Source: Cyclina sinensis | Lineage: Eukaryota; Mollusca; Bivalvia; Venerida; Veneridae | Assembly (NCBI GenBank): GCA_012932295.1 | Contig: JAAONU010000001.1 | Location: 6,223,104 to 6,287,103 of the forward strand | Direction of reading: 5' to 3' | DNA length: 64,000 nucleotides | Shown: positions 42,301 through 48,300 of the stretch, piece after piece | Position numbering within the stretch: position 1 is the first letter of the stretch | How the letters are laid out: the number at the start of each line of letters is the position of its first letter | Notes under the pieces: model-generated | Databases searched by the model: none | Told to the model about the DNA's origin: nothing | Seen by the model: only the letters and a program-made list of their open reading frames with translations | Translations under genes and position numbers: made by a program

Positions 42301-45300
42301 CTTAAAACATACGTTAAATGTCACAGATGACAACTAAAAAATGAAAAGTTTGTAGGGAAGTCACTCAGATCTAGAGAGATCATTGTTTTCTGTAAGGAAA
42401 AGATGGACAAACCAGTGTCGTTAAATTTTGCTAGTTCTAAAATCTTTGCAAAAGAAAACCATTGACAGGTCATGACCATTTGTATAGTAGAAGTATCTTG
42501 CTTGCATATTTATTGGCTTCTGAGCTTTGGCAGAAATACAAAGAAGCAGGTTGGGGTGTGGGACCTTTTTTCTTACCTGCAGCAACATAAAGATGTTGAC
42601 CTGCATCACCTTCTCGAATAATGTAGTGACCCTGTTTTACCTGCTTCTCATACATGCACTCTACCACCTCCCGTATCTGCGTAGAGTCCAACTTCTTCAA
42701 GAAATCATTGTCTAAAATTGCATCCTTAATTAGCTGTTTGGATCTGAAGTGAGAAACAGAAAATACAGATGTATTTTTCATCATATTATGTATGCGTATA
42801 TTCCTTAAATACCATGCAATAGATTTTTACAGACACTTTACAAATGGTCTGTGTGAAACCCAAATATTGACCAGGCTAATATCAACCTCAAGCAATATTT
42901 ATTTGTTAATAACTATAACTTGCATTATGTCAAGTTTCCTTTCAATGTCTGGCATTAAACTAGCTTTGTCAGCTACTGTTCCTTTGGGATTTGCTGCAAG
43001 GTGTGAAATAATGAAAAACAAGCACTGCAACATGCCATGTAGTGGAATAAATATTTAATGAAACAGCTTGTCTGGGAATTTCATTGCCAATGTTAACATT
43101 AACTAAACTCTGCAAAATGTTATAAGACACAGAGCTTTGCCAAAACTGAAAAATTTATCGGTAAAATTAATACTAATGAAATAATTTTCTTTTGGAATTC
43201 CATTGTTAGAGTTGTAAATTATAAACTAAATGTGGCATTTAAGCTGTTCCTGTCCTTTTCAAAAACTCAGGTGTCCTCAAAAAACACTAGGTAAGAAGTA
43301 TTAGTTGAGTTACATTTTGTTTTTTGTTTATTTAATTTTCCTTTTTTGGGCATCTTCTACAAATCCCACAGATGCCCACACACTGACATTATATCAACAA
43401 GTCACTCACAAATATTAAGATGCCATATACAAGGAATGAAATCTTTAGCATTTAATGGACATTTTACAGGTTGAAGTGAGTTTCAACTCAATTTTACAAG
43501 ATTTTGCAGAACAAATGCATAAACTCTATTAAGTAAAGAATAAACCCTGCTGAAAATAACTATTTTCTACATGAATATTTAGAAAAAGAAGAAGGCAGAT
43601 TCGCCAAATTATACCGGCAGAGGATTTGGGTGGGGAAGAGTTCTTGGGAATGGGAACAGGGGTAGGACAAATCATTTTATATCAGGAACAGAAAACAGAT
43701 CTTGTGATGATTTTATCGCTGTTATAACTTTCATTGCATGTGTCTGAGTTTGTGATTTTTCAAAAGCTACAAATTGTTGCACTATGCAAATAGAAAGTTG
43801 TTTTAGGAAGCTGTCACTCTGCCAAGCCCTGCAGATTTTTTGGTAGGAAGTCAATTTGTCACTGAATTAATACATTCAGATTTAATCAAAGATCAGGTTG
43901 ATGTATTAGATGATTGCTTTTTTCCCCAATACAGATTTCTTGCCTTGCACAGACTGAATCATGTTGATACAGTTTATTTAGCTACTTTCTGACTAAACTA
44001 ATACAGCCTGGAGACAATCACTGTACATCGACGGAATAGTGCACTAACAGGATTTCTGAAGTCATACAATGTTCTGGAGTAATACAAATATATGTTGATT
44101 AACAAATGGAAGTGCCTATCAAATCCTACTGACCAATTGACTTCCGCGACTTTATTCCAGTTCTAAGAGTGTCCATTTGGAAAGTGCAATCAATGTTTAA
44201 TACCAAGAAAAAGTATGACTGGTATTTATAAATGATGCTTTTTCAGCAGGCTATGACTAAAATTACCTAAAAAAGTAATTTCTTTTTTTCCACTACATTG
44301 CTTTAAGACATAAATCCTTAAATCTATGAGGGGTAAAAAATGAAATAAATAAAGAAGAAAGAACATTAACAATATATTTACAATCTTTATTATATTTCCC
44401 CTCCCTTCAGGAATTTTAATTACATATCCATGTATCAATTAGTGTATTTCAAGATGAAACCTATCAGTAATCCATAGGATTAGAGGATACTTCAGAACAT
44501 AGTAACACTGGCAGTCAAAGTAATCAAGTTGAGTACGGGGACTTTGGCTATAAGGATGACCACTGTGGCATCCAATAAGGCTTTATCCTCTTGTTTTTAA
44601 TCTAACTATATCAGTCGGTGATTCTAATGCTTAGTAACTGTTGTGTTCTGGTGTATTGTTTTGTATACCCCTATCATCCCACCTCCACACATACACCCCT
44701 CCACCCACCTAAGCTGGATGATTTCTGCCATACTGCAGAAGAGGAAAACAGTGCACAGTGAAGAAAATTATAATTTTTTCTATCACATATCAAACTTAAG
44801 TATTAGGAGGAATAAAAGCGAAATCTGTGACCTTTAACTGTCGGGCTTCCTGTCTCTTTTTCTTTTATAGCCATGCTGCTGGGAATCCAGTTTTTGGATG
44901 AAATTTAAGTTTATACTATTCTGTTGAAGTGGTGTAAGGTTCATTTTATGTGTGCAATTAGCACATAAAAAGTTCCCAGAGGAATATATGTGTTACTGGA
45001 AATAGATGTATATGTCATATAATGAATACTGCAAGTCTTAATTCTGAGCAATGACTTGAAATTGACAGCGTTCTTCACTCCCACAAATTCTAGTTTTCAT
45101 GGGATTCCTGGAATGATCTATCAACAACAATGGCATGTACCTAAATATCAAACATTCAATATTTAAATGATGAAATCCAGTAATAATATCTTTGTCACAC
45201 CATACAAGACATTGACCGACTTTCTTGATATGTCATAGCTGAAGTAGATCATGAACTGAGAGCAGAAATCAATAGATTCATTAGTGTGTAAGGTAAGCGT

Positions 45301-48300
45301 CATAGGTACACGTTTGTGACTGTATTGTCCAATAATTGCAGTAATTGTTGATTGCTATTCAGTGCTTCTGCTCTCTTAATGACATCTCCTCAACTTAGTA
45401 AGTTGTATCATGAATACATTGCTTGTAATATGGCTTTAAACTAAGCGTATCACATGTTATTTCAAACTGTTGACATTAATTAATTAATTTCTATCATTTA
45501 ATTAATTGGTAAGTGAAAGCTTGTCAAGTGAAACATCAAATAACAGTCATAATTTGAAATATTTGTACAATCTTAGTGCTTTTGAAGTAAAAATTAAAGG
45601 ATTAACTACTGGTGCAACTTAACACATAAACCCGTGACCACAAATTCCTGACTTTAATTATTCTGAATTATGGAGCAAAGAGTCTGTTGCACTGGAATAA
45701 AACTTGTTAGAATCATGAACTTTGTGAAAATCCCCATTTTATGAGCAAAAAGATTAGATAAGTCTTCTTTTATATTGAGATTTGATCTTTTGATTGCCTT
45801 TTCAGAGAGATGGCTAAGTTCGCATTTTGTTTTCTAAGACTTATTTATTTCAGGAAGGCCTTTGAATACCTTTTTATTCTTACTCTGTGTGTCTTTTAGA
45901 TAGTTTCAATCTAGGGCTAAATTGTCTAAGTTTGATTGTTCTATCAAGACGTACTGTTGCTGTCTAAGGTTTCATGTCCTAGGAATTTGTAATAAAATTT
46001 CTGAAATCAATTCAGTTTTATGACAGTTCTGTACATGTATCTTATTTTTTTTTAAATTTTGTTCATAGAATGTTGAATTTGATACTGACCTGTCAATAAA
46101 AGATATAAAACTTTCATTTATTCAAACTTACCTCTGGCTTTTTACATATATAGATCAATTTTTCACTGATTATTGACCTGATAATTACTGATATTGACTA
46201 TGTATCTATGGATATTGACCTATCACCTACTGATATTGACCTGTCACTTACCGATATTGACATGTCACTTACTGACACTGTCTTTACACTTGCTGATATA
46301 TACTAGGTACTTGTTAAGTTTATTGATATTGACCTGCAGCTAAAATGTGAGCATCTGTCTTACATTAGCAGTTATTCTGGACAGCCAATATTGGAAACAA
46401 TTAGCATACTGTGTCTCAAGTGAAATTATTTGCAAGTATATTAATTCAGATGATATGTAAATATACAGTCTTGTGAGCAGCTCACAGTTATATTAATGCC
46501 TGCAAAATTTTTTCTATTTTGCCAAGAATCAGCAGCTGTTTGGTATCAAATACATATAATTTGAATTTTACATTAATCTTCTGTATAAATGGATCAACAA
46601 CATGAGATGATAGATGAAAATTTTGGTGGCTCTATTTCCATATGTAGTGACCTAAAAGTTTCATTAGAAATCCAGGGCCCCTAAAACCCAAAGGAAGAAC
46701 TTGATTAGTTTTTCCCAGAAATCGTTATATACTGATATATTTGGTAATCTTAATTTTAGAAAATAATTAAAATTGCCCCACGGGACATTTCATTTACTCT
46801 GTGCCATTAGCTGAAGACATTAGAAGCAATGATAAAAAATGGAAAATTAAATCACAGAAGCTGAGCTTAACTTTAAAAAGCAATTTCACCAAGATCAAAA
46901 GCTTTGTTTTCATTTTCAAAGATTCTATCAAGAAAGTTTTGTTGCCAGATTTCTGCTTTAGATGCTTTGATGTAAAACTGTTTTAGTAAATTTTGGTCAG
47001 CAGTTGAAAATGACTGAATGAAAATAATAACGGATTTTAATTTTGTACTTGTGCAAACTATTACCATCATTTCCCTTATTTGCTGAAATGTCTTACTTTG
47101 AAAAATCTAAATATTGTCTTATTCTACTAACACTTTTGATATCCTATGTACAATTCATGATTTGGACTTCAGGGTGAAGTATAAATTCTGTTAAATTGGT
47201 CGTTGTCACTTTTCTAGTGCTCCGACCTGAATACTCTCAAGAGTTTGTTGTTATAAGAATACTGTTGTTATAGCAGGGGTTAATTTTGTAGGTCTGCGAT
47301 GTTCCTTGTTATCTATGAAGGTCATTCTTGGTTGATTTTACAATAACAGATTCAACAAGGTATGTCTGTACTGTACGTAATATATTAGTCTGTTTGTAAT
47401 AAAACCGAAACAAAGTAAACAACTGTTCCAGGAGAACGTAAGGCAAGTACACCTTATGTAACAACTCCTACACCAAACTCATAGTAGTTAAATTCCAGAA
47501 GACTGCCTGTACTATAAAACCTACATAAATTCCAAATGTATATTTGTCTTTAACCTCACTAACGTATCGAAAAAGAGCTTCAGACATTTTGGAGATAATT
47601 ATGATGTACTTGATTTTTTCTTTCTTTATTAGATTATAATGCTCATCCCGCAAGCATTTATGCAGTAATAACTTTGACTGCACAGAAAAGGAGTGATTTC
47701 TCAGTTAGTATAAATGACCTTGAGTGTGACCTTGGCATTCAGCAAATAATATGGTAAAACAGAAAGAGAAAAAGTGTTTTTTATTGATCTAGATTCTTAT
47801 ATGCATTGTGTAAGTAGGTTTTTTTAATAAACAAACACAGACTAGCTGACTGATATCTAAATATAAATTATATCCAAATTTGAAGGAAAACAAATTGTGA
47901 TGTTGTAAAGTTAAGACACATCTCTACTGATTTTAAGTGCTCCATACCTTTTATGACTCAAACTTGATTTTAAATTGGCTTATAATGATTCAAACCTTGA
48001 TATCAACTTTATTGTCAGATATTCAGCAAATAAAGAACTTAATGAAATATAAATTCAATAAATAACTGACCTCACGCTTGATAATAATCACAATGCTCTC
48101 AGAAATTTCGTACGATTTTGTTAACCATCATAACAATGGTTTTCTCATCAACTATGATAATGACATAATCATGTCAGGCAAATTCTGAATCCTTTAAAGG
48201 TTATTCTAACACTATCCGCAATTTGCTGACAATAAACAAAGAAGGAATTGAGCGTGATATATCAGGCAATATAGCACGCTGAATACAAGCGCGCGCCCGC

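Noticed and set aside
42470..42576. Continuation of the exon 2 frame past the splice donor
   Set aside because: The family alignment stops exactly at GCAG|GTAAGA, and exon 3 continues the domain in phase.
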